A stretch of 13,594 nt of DNA, taken from the NCBI GenBank assembly GCA_046728115.1, contig JBKPDW010000555.1, forward strand, positions 1 to 13,594, read 5' to 3'. Position 1 is the stretch's first letter. Each line of letters opens with the position of its first letter. A program made the position numbers and the translations under genes. Under the pieces are notes generated by a model. That model saw only the letters and a program-made list of their open reading frames with translations. It was not told the DNA's origin and searched no databases. Of this stretch, positions 1-6,631 are shown in pieces. Source of the stretch: CAVSWN01 sp046728115. Lineage in GTDB: Bacteria > Acidobacteriota > Vicinamibacteria > Vicinamibacterales > CAVVIG01.

Positions 1-3
1 CTC

Positions 4-396
4 CTAGCCCTCCAGGGCTACGCGCAGGGCTCGACGAATCTGTTCGATGAGGGCCGTCGGGGATAGGTCGGCCGGCAGCGGCAGGATCGGCACTGGCTGC
101 CCGTTGCGACCCGATGGCAGATCGGCCCGCAGCTGTTCGAGACCCTCAGGAATCACGAGCACGATGTCCGGTTTCAATCCGGCCAGCGCCCGTCTCGCGT
201 GCTCGATCGAATCAAACGGCGCGACTGCAAACCTCAGCTTTGCCAGAATCGTTTCGCAGGTGTCGCGCCCGTTCGGTCGTGGATCGACCACGTAGACGAG
301 CGGCGTGAATCCGGGAACGTCTGTCGGGCGTCGCCCACCACGCGGGTAGCGACGGCGATCTGTGTTGCGGCGCCTTTCATCATCAGGCTCAGCCAT
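4..396 (-). CDS. Degenerate response-regulator receiver-domain protein
   Basis: A 130-residue protein with ATG start and TAG stop. The first 30 residues are Arg/Asp-rich and probably disordered. Residues 32-128 follow the CheY-like alternating pattern: a hydrophobic strand ending in Asp (VYVVD, 34-38), a helix, a second strand, then PDIVLV (76-81), PVPILPL (101-107) and a final amphipathic helix. The residue expected to be the phosphoacceptor Asp, after PDIVL, is Val81/Ile82, and the conserved Lys before the last helix is replaced by Leu near 107. It is therefore probably a pseudo-receiver that does not accept phosphate in the usual way. No output domain is attached. It lies 35 bp downstream of the lipoprotein gene on the same strand. 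The receiver fold is judged from pattern only; the missing residues are a direct reading given that alignment. Confidence 0.72.
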   Translation of the reverse strand: MAEPDDERRRNTDRRRYPRGGRRPTDVPGFTPLVYVVDPRPNGRDTCETILAKLRFAVAPFDSIEHARRALAGLKPDIVLVIPEGLEQLRADLPSGRNGQPVPILPLPADLSPTALIEQIRRALRVALEG

Positions 397-405
397 TAGT
401 CCCGT

Positions 406-411
406 ATTTTA
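406..411 (-). promoter_or_regulatory. Possible -10 box for the receiver-domain gene
   Basis: Read on the minus strand this is TAAAAT, nine bases before the ATG at 396, with no Shine-Dalgarno sequence; transcription would begin within a few bases of the start codon. The hexamer lies between two 5-bp inverted arms, CCCGT at 401-405 and ACGGG at 419-423, which could be a weak operator or chance. No good -35 is visible. Confidence 0.3.
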
Positions 412-431
412 TGTGAGGACGGGTTCCAGTT

Positions 432-1076
432 TCACTGGAGGGCTACTTCCGCCACTTTTCCGTGCACGTCGATGTCGCGTTTCAGCCGCCGCCCGGTCGT
501 ATACACGGTCACCGTCCAGGGGCCTGATGGGACATCGTCGAACGCAAACCCTCCGTCGCTGTCGGCGAGCGTCGTGAACGGTGTGGTCGCCGCGAAGATC
601 GACGCCGACATCGATGGATGAATGTCGCAGCCGACGCGGTAGAACCCGTCGCGCATGAATGTGTAAGAGTACGAGCCGCCCGTCGGAATAGCAACGTTAA
701 ACGACGGCTCCCGCGTTTCTTCGTGGCTCACGTGGACGTTGTGCAGCGTATCGTCGCTATTGCGAAACTCCACGGGCTGTCCCGTCCGAACCAGCAGCAA
801 CTCCGGGCCGAAGGTTTGCCCCACCTGGTCCATCACCGGCGGTTCAGTCTGCGGCGAAAACGTCCGCGGTGTCCGTGGTTCGAGCACCACTACTACGGCA
901 CCGCGGCCCTCTGGCGGCGGCACTTTGCCAACGACGCGACTCATGCCGGCCGAGTCGTCAATCCGGGGTGGCGCGGCTGGCGCGGCTGCGGACGCGGTCT
1001 CTGGCGGCTTCGAACATCCCGAGATCAGCAACGCGGCGATGATCGCGCAACCCGCCCGCGAGCGGGGGCAGTGCAT
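432..1076 (-). CDS. Cupredoxin-like lipoprotein with C-terminal carboxypeptidase-regulatory-like region
   Basis: A 214-residue exported protein. The start at 1076 gives a textbook lipoprotein signal: basic n-region, hydrophobic AIIAALL, and lipobox ISGC with Cys21 as the lipidated residue. A low-complexity Pro/Ala linker follows (22-40). Residues 90-165 look like a plastocyanin/azurin-type copper fold: a His cluster in TLHNVHVSH (H112, H115, H118) and the downstream CDIHPSM (C150, H153, M156), matching the C-x2-H-x2-M ligand arrangement of methylamine-utilisation/plastocyanin-like proteins. Residues 167-214 resemble the small beta-sandwich regulatory domain often fused to it (GGFAFDDVPSGPWTVTVY). 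It probably sits in the cell envelope and binds one type 1 copper for electron transfer; the redox partner is unknown. The frame stays open upstream to 1442, but that part is antisense to the pseudouridine synthase gene. A -10-like box lies seven bases upstream of this ATG. Confidence 0.85.
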   Translation of the reverse strand: MHCPRSRAGCAIIAALLISGCSKPPETASAAAPAAPPRIDDSAGMSRVVGKVPPPEGRGAVVVVLEPRTPRTFSPQTEPPVMDQVGQTFGPELLLVRTGQPVEFRNSDDTLHNVHVSHEETREPSFNVAIPTGGSYSYTFMRDGFYRVGCDIHPSMSASIFAATTPFTTLADSDGGFAFDDVPSGPWTVTVYTTGRRLKRDIDVHGKVAEVALQ

Positions 1077-1083
1077 CCGTCGG

Positions 1084-1104
1084 ATTGTACTCGCGTCGTA
1101 CAAT
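1084..1104. promoter_or_regulatory. Divergent -10 boxes inside a perfect inverted repeat
   Basis: Arms ATTGTAC (1084-1090) and GTACAAT (1098-1104) are exact reverse complements around a 7-bp spacer. Each arm contains TACAAT, close to the sigma-70 -10 consensus: on the minus strand at 1089-1084, seven bases from the lipoprotein ATG, and on the plus strand at 1099-1104, 45 bases before the pseudouridine synthase ATG at 1150. No good -35 hexamers are visible. The symmetry could be an operator, or simply two -10 elements facing each other. Confidence 0.5.
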
Positions 1105-1149
1105 CGGCCGCTCGACCGCATCGAGCCGGAATCAACGGACGCCAAACCG

Positions 1150-2094
1150 ATGCCGGAATGGGTCGTGGGATTGGCCGAGACGGGTCTTCGGCTGGACAAG
1201 TATCTTGCCGCCGCAGAGCGGCTCGGATCGCGCACGCGTGCGTCCTCCGCACTCGGACGCGGCAAGGTCTTCGTCAACAACCGCGAGGCGACGTCGGCGG
1301 ACGCCGGGAAGTCGCTCGCTGCTGGCGACATCGTCAGGCTCTGGATGGATCGCCCCGGGAGCGCCCGCCGACGCATGGCACTGGGCGATGCGCGGGACCT
1401 GCCCATCGTGTACGAAGACGAGCAACTGGTCGTCTTGAACAAGCCGCCCGGAGTGCTCGCCGTGCCGCTCCCGCTTGGCCGGCGCGAAAATGCGCGCTCG
1501 GTCTTCGACGACCTGAAGGCCTACCTGCATACGCGATCGAGGCGACGCCCATTCGTCGTTCATCGGATCGACCGCGACACCTCCGGTCTCGTCGTTTTCG
1601 CGACCAATCTGCCCGCACAGGAGCGGCTGAAGGAGCAGTTCAGACGACGCATGGCCGAGCGCGTGTACCTGGCGGTCGTGTACGGTGAGCCGTCGCCCTC
1701 TGCCGGCGTCTGGCAAGACCGCCTGGTGTGGGACGAGCGTTCGCTCATTCAAAAGGAAACTCACCCGCGCGACCCGCGCGGCAAGGACGCGACGAGCCAC
1801 TACCGTGTCATCGATGCGCGTGGCCGCGTCTCGCTCATCGAGGTTACGCTCGAAACGGGTCGCCGAAACCAGATTCGCGTCCAGGCACGATTACGCGGCC
1901 ACACGCTCGTCGGCGAGCAGCGCTACATCTACGGTCCGAGCGATCTGCGGCCCATTGCCTTTCCGCGTCAGGCGCTGCACGCCTGTCGCCTCGCGTTCAC
2001 TCATCCCGAGGATGGCCGCATGCTGCGATTCGAGGCGTCGCTGCCTGACGATCTGGCCGAGCTCCTCAGGCGATTGCGGCTGCGATGGCGGTAG
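1150..2094 (+). CDS. RluA-family RNA pseudouridine synthase with S4 domain
   Basis: A 314-residue cytoplasmic enzyme that isomerises uridine to pseudouridine in structured RNA, most likely 23S rRNA. An S4 RNA-binding domain covers about residues 12-66 (GLRLDKYL ... GRGKVFVNN ... GDIVRL). The catalytic domain starts at IVYEDEQLVVLNKPPGVL. The signature HRIDRDTSGLVVFA contains the catalytic Asp at residue 141, and the conserved late motif GRRNQIRVQ precedes the substrate-binding end. Length and order are normal for RluC/RluD-like enzymes, but the sequence alone does not fix which uridines are modified. The ATG at 1150 is chosen because the S4 domain begins a few residues later; in-frame sequence back to 739 is antisense to the lipoprotein. 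Its 3' end overlaps the end of the HAD remnant on the other strand by 29 bp. Confidence 0.92.
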   Translation: MPEWVVGLAETGLRLDKYLAAAERLGSRTRASSALGRGKVFVNNREATSADAGKSLAAGDIVRLWMDRPGSARRRMALGDARDLPIVYEDEQLVVLNKPPGVLAVPLPLGRRENARSVFDDLKAYLHTRSRRRPFVVHRIDRDTSGLVVFATNLPAQERLKEQFRRRMAERVYLAVVYGEPSPSAGVWQDRLVWDERSLIQKETHPRDPRGKDATSHYRVIDARGRVSLIEVTLETGRRNQIRVQARLRGHTLVGEQRYIYGPSDLRPIAFPRQALHACRLAFTHPEDGRMLRFEASLPDDLAELLRRLRLRWR

Positions 2095-2222
2095 CCAGTC
2101 CGTTCTCGTCGGATGCCGCGTGTCGAACACGCGACCAGTGCATCGCGATGGGCGTCAGGCAACCGGCCGCGGCTGTCGAGCAGCGTGCCGTCGATGTCGA
2201 TGGCGAGGAGGCGGATGGTCAC
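2066..2222 (-). pseudogene. Cof-type HAD phosphatase remnant with internal deletion
   Basis: Starting with GTG at 2222, the minus strand encodes VTIRLLAIDIDGTLLDS and on to LVACSTRG, the canonical N-terminus of a Cof/HAD-IIB sugar-phosphatase including motif I (DxDGT). Normally about 270 residues follow. Here only some 36 residues persist. Then, one frame over, the sequence reads HAASDENGLATAIAAAIA and stops with TGA at 2068-2066, which is what the C-terminal tail of this family looks like. The middle (roughly 220 codons, with motifs II-IV) is absent and the two ends join around 2115-2128 out of frame. In the N-terminal frame translation would run on to 2001, antisense to the pseudouridine synthase. 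The GTG overlaps the amidohydrolase stop as GTGA, so the intact gene was probably the third member of that operon. The N-terminal identification is firm; the C-terminal match rests on a short tail. Confidence 0.7.
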
Positions 2223-3979
2223 CGCACCGGCATCGACGTGTACGCAACGACGGCGATCTTCCACATGCCGGCCTCGCGCACCAGCGTGAACTGATCGACG
2301 CCTTTCGACAGCGCCTGCCCATCGCGCACGACCTGAAAGTCGGCGCGGAGGTAGGCGAGCTGATTGCTGTCGATCGTGACACTCACATTGCTGATCGGCT
2401 CGCGAAACGTCATTGGGTTCGGGTTTCGTTTGAGCGCTGCGATCCATTCCTCCGCGGTCTGATATGTGTTCGTCCACTGGCCATCTCTTTGCCGGGTGAC
2501 GACGATCAGCCCCTTCGGGCTCAGGTCATTCGCGACGGCATCGTATTGATGATCGCCAAGACGGAGTAAGAAGGCCTCGACCGTTTCAACCACTCGTGTC
2601 TCTTCCTCCCCCCGACCGATTCCTGGTGCCCTTCCGGTCCCCGCAGTCTGTCCCGGCGCTGCTGCTTGTCCAGCCCCACCCGATCCCGTGTTGTCCACGA
2701 GAACGGCGCCGCCTTTCATCACCCAGCGCACGCCTTCGGTCACAGCCTTCACGTCCGCGAGCGGATCGCCCTCCACCGCCACGATGTCCGCAAGGAATCC
2801 GGGCGCGACCGTACCGAGTCGGGTCTCCATTCCGAGCAGGACCGCCGGGATCGTCGTCGCCGTGGCGAGCGCCTGCGCTGGCGTCATGCCGGCTTTGACG
2901 AACCATTCGAGCTCTCGTGTGTTCTGACCAAACATCGTGTACACCGCATCCGAACCCATCCCAATCCTCACGCCGGCCTTGAAGGCACGCCGCGTGGACT
3001 CGAGGTTTTTCTCGATGTACGCGCGCAGCGGTGGAATGGTGTCTGGCGCAAATCCGAATTCGTCCCTGGCCTCGACGTAATAGCGATTGTGGTCGATGGT
3101 CGGCACCCACACGGTTCCGCGCGCGACCATGTCCGCAATCGTTTCGTCGTCGAGATCGATCCCGTGCTCGACCGAGTCGGCGCCTGCGCGAACGGCGTCT
3201 TTGACACCCGACGGCCCGTACGAGTGGATTGCCACTTTGTGGCCCTTCGCGTGCGCCGCGTCCACGGCCGCCTTCATCTCGTCGAACGTCAACGTTTGCG
3301 TCGTGTCGACGCTCTGATAGCTGCCGCGCGAGCCGTACACCTTCACCCAATCAGAGCCCGCGGCGATCCGGGCTTCCGCCTGCTGACGGTACGTGTCCGG
3401 ACTCGGCGGCCCGCCGCCGCGTCCTGCCGACAGTCCTTGCCCGGCGACGAACATGCGCGGCCCGACCATCTTGCCCATGTTGATCAGATCGCGCATCGCG
3501 TAATCCACTTCGTTCGATGCGCCCAGATCGCGCACGGTCGTCACGCCGGTGTCGAGCGTGCGCCGCGCGTTCTCGGCTGCGAGCACCGTGGTTACTCCCG
3601 CAGGACGACGTGGCTGTCCCAGCGGTCGCGTGCCGGGCGTGCGATCCCAGAAATACGTCATGTGCGTGTGGAGATCGATCAGGCCTGGGATGACGGTGTA
3701 CCGGCTCAAGTCGATCACCTCGGCGCCGGCCGGAGGCGCCCCGGTGCCAACGGAAGTGATGCGATCGTTGTCGACGACAATCACCGCGTCGACGACGACT
3801 CTTCCGGCCGGATCGACGAGTTTACCTGCCCTGATCGCCTTGGTGGCTGCGGAACCGATTTCCGGCAGCAGGACGACGAACACAGAGCAGGCCCCGGCGC
3901 ACACGCAGGACCGCGCAAGGCGCGATCGTCCGGGGTGGTGTTTTCGCGCTGGAGGAGACGACTCGTGTGCTGAGGTCAT
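2219..3979 (-). CDS. Secreted amidohydrolase fused to a C-terminal NTF2-like domain
   Basis: A 586-residue protein. Residues 1-43 look like an export signal: Arg/Lys-rich start, hydrophobic CVCAGACSVFVVLL, and a likely cleavage after GSA. Residues 48-430 are an imidazolonepropionase/prolidase-type amidohydrolase barrel with a complete metal site by motif: DLHTH (H104, H106), WVKVYGS (K213, the usual carboxylated Lys), AIHSYG (H252), VEHGIDL (H272) and GMGSDA (D344). A Gly/Ala/Thr/Pro linker (431-456) leads to an NTF2/SnoaL-like domain (about 460-584, with EWIAAL and a final MWKIAVVAY strand). The barrel likely hydrolyses a cyclic amide or dipeptide-like substrate in the periplasm; the actual substrate cannot be told, and the extra domain may bind a small molecule or mediate dimerisation. 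The ATG overlaps the regulator stop as ATGA, implying coupled translation. Confidence 0.9.
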   Translation of the reverse strand: MTSAHESSPPARKHHPGRSRLARSCVCAGACSVFVVLLPEIGSAATKAIRAGKLVDPAGRVVVDAVIVVDNDRITSVGTGAPPAGAEVIDLSRYTVIPGLIDLHTHMTYFWDRTPGTRPLGQPRRPAGVTTVLAAENARRTLDTGVTTVRDLGASNEVDYAMRDLINMGKMVGPRMFVAGQGLSAGRGGGPPSPDTYRQQAEARIAAGSDWVKVYGSRGSYQSVDTTQTLTFDEMKAAVDAAHAKGHKVAIHSYGPSGVKDAVRAGADSVEHGIDLDDETIADMVARGTVWVPTIDHNRYYVEARDEFGFAPDTIPPLRAYIEKNLESTRRAFKAGVRIGMGSDAVYTMFGQNTRELEWFVKAGMTPAQALATATTIPAVLLGMETRLGTVAPGFLADIVAVEGDPLADVKAVTEGVRWVMKGGAVLVDNTGSGGAGQAAAPGQTAGTGRAPGIGRGEEETRVVETVEAFLLRLGDHQYDAVANDLSPKGLIVVTRQRDGQWTNTYQTAEEWIAALKRNPNPMTFREPISNVSVTIDSNQLAYLRADFQVVRDGQALSKGVDQFTLVREAGMWKIAVVAYTSMPVR

Positions 3980-5013
3980 GATGTATATCTCGCTCTGGCT
4001 TCTTCGAACTGTTCCGCGATTCCCCTGGCCAGCGTTTCCGGCGCAAGCACCCGCGCGAAAGGACCGAAGCTCAGGATCCAGCTTTCGAGCGCGCGATCGA
4101 TGCAGACGTCAAGGGTGAGCCGCAATCCGCCGGACCCGTCATCGGTGATTCGTTGAGAAGGGTGCCATTCGCGCCCACGGACGTAGTCGGCCACAGCCTC
4201 CTGGAATTCGATCTCGACCCGTTCGGGCGGTCCAGAGTGGACGCCGAGCGAATGAGGAAAGGCCTCGCTCGGCAGATCTTCGATCGGCGTGAATCGCTCT
4301 TCGAGCAGTGAAATTTCCTCGATGCGTTCAACTGCAAAGGTGCGGACCTGGCCGTATTCAGGGACGTAGGCCAGTAGATACAGCCCCGCCTGCGCGTAGG
4401 CAAGCCGGTACGGATGGATCACGTACGTCTTCGTACGGCCGCTCGACTTCGAAAAATACGTCAGCCGCGCCTGGCGGAGGTTCATCGTTGCTTCCAGCGC
4501 GCGCGCGATAATGGGCTGCTGTCTCGGGTCGTCCTTCCGCCGCATCGGGTCGGGTTTGGCAGCGATGACGCGCGGCAATTGGTCGAGAAACTGCCGCATG
4601 TGGGGCGTGAGTGCCGATGCGAGTTTCTCGAACGCGCTCTCGACGTCGTCTCGAAACGGCGTGCCAGAGAGCGCTTCAAGGAGCGTCCGGCTGAAGTACA
4701 GGGCGCACAGTTCCGAAACCGTCAGGCCCGCGGCGAGCCCCCTGAATGCCTGACCGTTCACGCGCCATCGCGTCCGGCCATCGTCAGCAGAACGATCGTC
4801 GAACAGCGGAAATCCGGCTTCTTCGAGCGCCTGCAGATCCCGACGAATCGTCCGAGTCGTGACGTTCGAGAGGGCCGCTAGCTCGTCGATTGTGACGCCC
4901 GACCCGCGGACGCGTTCGATTTCGCGCAGGATCGTCCACTGCCGGATGACCTCGGCGTTGCGGGCCACGCGACGATTGTACTCGTGCTTCCTTCGCCCGA
5001 AGCGCGTCGCCAT
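3976..5013 (-). CDS. WYL-domain transcriptional regulator, DeoR/YafY type
   Basis: A 345-residue DNA-binding regulator. Residues 26-85 form a winged helix-turn-helix of the DeoR-like type (VTIDELAALSNVTTRTIRRDLQALEEAGF), preceded by a basic N-terminus. The WYL ligand-sensing domain spans about 175-240: YHPYRL-like VIHPYRLAY, then GLYLLAYVPEYGQVRTFAVERI, where the signature W-Y-L is L-Y-L. A WCX-like C-terminal part follows, about 255-340. Such proteins respond to nucleotide or nucleic-acid ligands in several families; the ligand here is unknown. ATG at 5013 is preferred because the HTH starts soon after and upstream in-frame sequence is low complexity; a GTG two codons earlier is also possible. 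It overlaps the amidohydrolase ATG by four bases, so that gene is a plausible target or partner. Confidence 0.9.
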   Translation of the reverse strand: MATRFGRRKHEYNRRVARNAEVIRQWTILREIERVRGSGVTIDELAALSNVTTRTIRRDLQALEEAGFPLFDDRSADDGRTRWRVNGQAFRGLAAGLTVSELCALYFSRTLLEALSGTPFRDDVESAFEKLASALTPHMRQFLDQLPRVIAAKPDPMRRKDDPRQQPIIARALEATMNLRQARLTYFSKSSGRTKTYVIHPYRLAYAQAGLYLLAYVPEYGQVRTFAVERIEEISLLEERFTPIEDLPSEAFPHSLGVHSGPPERVEIEFQEAVADYVRGREWHPSQRITDDGSGGLRLTLDVCIDRALESWILSFGPFARVLAPETLARGIAEQFEEARARYTS

Positions 5014-5263
5014 GTCCACACACGTCGCACGACATGCCGGGGGACGACTCCGGCAATCGCCAGCAGCGCAAGAATCGCTGCCATTCCTCCAGCGACGTGA
5101 GCGGAAACGATCGCGCCGTCGTGACAAGGATCGGCAATGCGATGAGAACCGCACGATCTCCAGCAGGCATGTTGAAACGATCGTGAGGGCTGATGAACGA
5201 CCGGCTGCGGAACGCGACCGTCGCCACGAGCAGCGGACGGTAGCGTTGCACGGGCGTCATCAT
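5014..5263 (-). pseudogene. Possible frameshifted small membrane-protein gene
   Basis: On the minus strand, from ATG ATG at 5263/5260, the frame reads MTPVQRYRPLLVATVAF, then a stretch ending DRAVLIALPILVTTA. It then becomes non-hydrophobic. In the next frame, from about 5120 downward, the text continues IVSAHVAGGMAAILALLAIAG and VVPRHVVRRVWTW, a good transmembrane helix with a basic end. Joining the two frames near 5105-5125 gives a plausible small protein with two or three membrane helices. No intact frame covers it, and its 3' part runs into the start of the WYL regulator. I do not recognise the family. It may instead be an untranslated 276-bp spacer whose composition mimics hydrophobic codons. 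Confidence 0.35.
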
Positions 5264-5271
5264 ATCCGACA

Positions 5272-5277
5272 CATAAT
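5272..5277 (+). promoter_or_regulatory. Possible -10 box upstream of the deacylase gene
   Basis: CATAAT lies 12 bases before the ATG at 5290, and TTGCAC at 5246-5251 resembles a -35 element but with a 20-bp spacer, longer than usual. There is no Shine-Dalgarno sequence before the ATG, which fits a very short leader. Confidence 0.22.
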
Positions 5278-5289
5278 GCCTCCACGCAC

Positions 5290-5787
5290 ATGGCGACGAC
5301 GAGCCAGGAAGAGGCGGTGCATGCGAGGCTGGCGAAACTTGGGATCGCCTATACGCGTCACGAGCATCCGCCGGTCGCAACGGTGGAAGAGGCCGAGCAG
5401 CATTGGGCGGGCATCGACGCGACTCACTGCAAGAATCTGTTTCTGCGCAATCAGAAAGGCAATCGCCACTATCTCGTCGTCCTGATGCATTCCAAGAAGG
5501 CCGATCTGCGCGCTGTTGCCGATCAGATCGGCGACGGAAAACTCAGTTTTGCTTCCCCTGAGCGCCTGCTGACGTATCTCGGTCTGACGCCCGGATCGGT
5601 CTCCCCGTTCGGGTTGATCAATGACGCATCGCACGCCGTGCGGGTTGTACTGGACCGGGACCTGAAGTCGGCCACGCGGTTGTCGTTTCACCCAAACATC
5701 AACACCGTGACGCTCACGATATCCGCCGCGGACTTTGCACGGTTTCTCGAGTCCTGCGGAAACACCGTGCAGCACGTGACGATCTAG
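5290..5787 (+). CDS. YbaK/ProXp-ala (PrdX)-type aminoacyl-tRNA deacylase
   Basis: A 165-residue single-domain protein spanning the whole YbaK/INS fold. This family hydrolyses mischarged tRNA in trans, typically alanine wrongly attached to tRNA-Pro by prolyl-tRNA synthetase. Diagnostic stretches are YTRHEHPPVATVEEAE near the N-terminus, CKNLFLRNQKGNRHYLVV with the catalytic Lys48 followed by Asn49, GKLSFASPERL, and LGLTPGSVSPFGLIND, which is characteristic of the prolyl-tRNA editing branch. Length is normal for a free-standing editor. It is transcribed divergently from the WYL regulator with no gene immediately downstream, so it probably forms its own unit. Family assignment is secure; the exact tRNA and amino-acid specificity is taken from the family. 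Confidence 0.92.
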   Translation: MATTSQEEAVHARLAKLGIAYTRHEHPPVATVEEAEQHWAGIDATHCKNLFLRNQKGNRHYLVVLMHSKKADLRAVADQIGDGKLSFASPERLLTYLGLTPGSVSPFGLINDASHAVRVVLDRDLKSATRLSFHPNINTVTLTISAADFARFLESCGNTVQHVTI

Positions 5788-5951
5788 TGGACCGTCGGCG
5801 TTGAATCACTGCCAGACGGGCCGTGGGTCCCGCCGTCCGGCGACTGGCCGGCATCCCACCGATGCTCCTGCGCTGGTCGACACTTACGCCAACGTCCACT
5901 CCGAGCCGTTCGCCGCCCCCCTGCATCACCGGTTGCGACCTCGATCCAGGA

Positions 5952-5984
5952 GTGACCTGATCTGTCACAGGGGGCGTTTATACT
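5952..5984 (+). promoter_or_regulatory. Promoter with dyad upstream of the CxxC protein gene
   Basis: TATACT at 5979-5984 is a near-consensus -10 box seven bases before the ATG at 5992, placing the transcription start at or next to the start codon. There is no Shine-Dalgarno sequence, so the mRNA is probably leaderless. The -35 region is poor but overlaps a dyad, GTGAC (5952-5956) and GTCAC (5964-5968) with a 7-bp spacer, which may bind an activator or repressor. Confidence 0.45.
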
Positions 5985-5991
5985 TTCGGCG

Positions 5992-6585
5992 ATGGAACAG
6001 AACACCGGTCAATTCGTTGCAGATGAATGGGTTAGCTTCCCAGGCGGCGAACTCGAAGGGCAGCGGCCCAAAACGTTGTGCGCGGCCTGTCGAGAGGCGC
6101 TCGAGTGTGCGCATCCCGGGCGGGGAATTGGCATGGACCGGAGACACACCCGACGCACCTTGTGTTTTCAGTGCTACCGCGCCGGGCTGGATCGCGATCG
6201 GGCGCTGCGGGCCGCAGCGACGCTCGACACGGCGTCGGACGCGCGGTTTCAGTATCAGCTGCCGTTTGAACCGCTGGATTCGGCACGACTGGCCGTCCTG
6301 AAAACGCAACGCGCCGAACAACGCGGCGTCATGCTGCACGGCGCCGAACGATTTGCGGACAAGCGCCGTCGCGCGCAAATCGTCGCGCGCCACGCGCTGC
6401 AGGCGATTGCCCTTGAACTGCGGTCGCATCGCGACGGAGACGCCGGTTGCGACCCGGATGCGACGCGGAGGCGACCCGGAAACGATACGGATGCGAGACG
6501 GCGCGATCGTGCCATCGCCATGGCCATTCACGCCGCTGAACTGCAGCTGCCCGACGCGTGGCTGCCGTTCGTCGTCTCGCTGTAG
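5992..6585 (+). CDS. Hypothetical protein with two CxxC motifs
   Basis: A 197-residue protein I do not recognise. It has two CxxC pairs, LCAACREAL (C30, C33) and LCFQCYRAGLDRDRAL (C58, C61), spaced as in a split zinc ribbon, so it probably binds one zinc. After that come a helical stretch, a central QFxFADKRRRAQIV-like segment (ERFADKRRRAQIVARHAL), an Arg/Asp-rich low-complexity region (about 142-172) and a hydrophobic helix-like end, AIHAAELQLPDAWLPFVV. The strong basic character is compatible with nucleic-acid contact, but this is inference. It has no signal peptide or membrane segment and is likely cytoplasmic. It lies 46 bp upstream of rmuC on the same strand and may be cotranscribed. Coding status is supported by the well-placed -10 box and coherent cysteine motifs. 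Confidence 0.75.
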   Translation: MEQNTGQFVADEWVSFPGGELEGQRPKTLCAACREALECAHPGRGIGMDRRHTRRTLCFQCYRAGLDRDRALRAAATLDTASDARFQYQLPFEPLDSARLAVLKTQRAEQRGVMLHGAERFADKRRRAQIVARHALQAIALELRSHRDGDAGCDPDATRRRPGNDTDARRRDRAIAMAIHAAELQLPDAWLPFVVSL

Positions 6586-6609
6586 AGAGCGTCGCGCCAT
6601 AGACACCCA

Positions 6610-6618
6610 TGCGATACT
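6610..6618 (+). promoter_or_regulatory. Possible extended -10 element for rmuC
   Basis: TGC followed by GATACT resembles an extended -10 element (TGn plus hexamer). It lies 13 bases before the ATG at 6632, so a transcript from here would have a very short leader. There is no clear -35 sequence, and readthrough from the gene ending at 6585 is equally possible. Confidence 0.25.
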
Positions 6619-6631
6619 GTTCGCACCGTGC

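Noticed and set aside
739..1442. Upstream extensions of both the pseudouridine synthase and the lipoprotein frames
   Set aside because: Each extension is the antisense of the other's coding part; signal peptide and S4 domain define shorter starts.
2666..3973. Long plus-strand open frame (435 codons) opposite the amidohydrolase
   Set aside because: It is antisense to a gene with complete catalytic motifs, is rich in Arg/His/Ala of the kind GC-rich antisense frames give, and has no domain pattern.
5952..5968. CRP-type operator
   Set aside because: The halves GTGA and TCAC are nine bases apart rather than six; only a generic dyad can be claimed.
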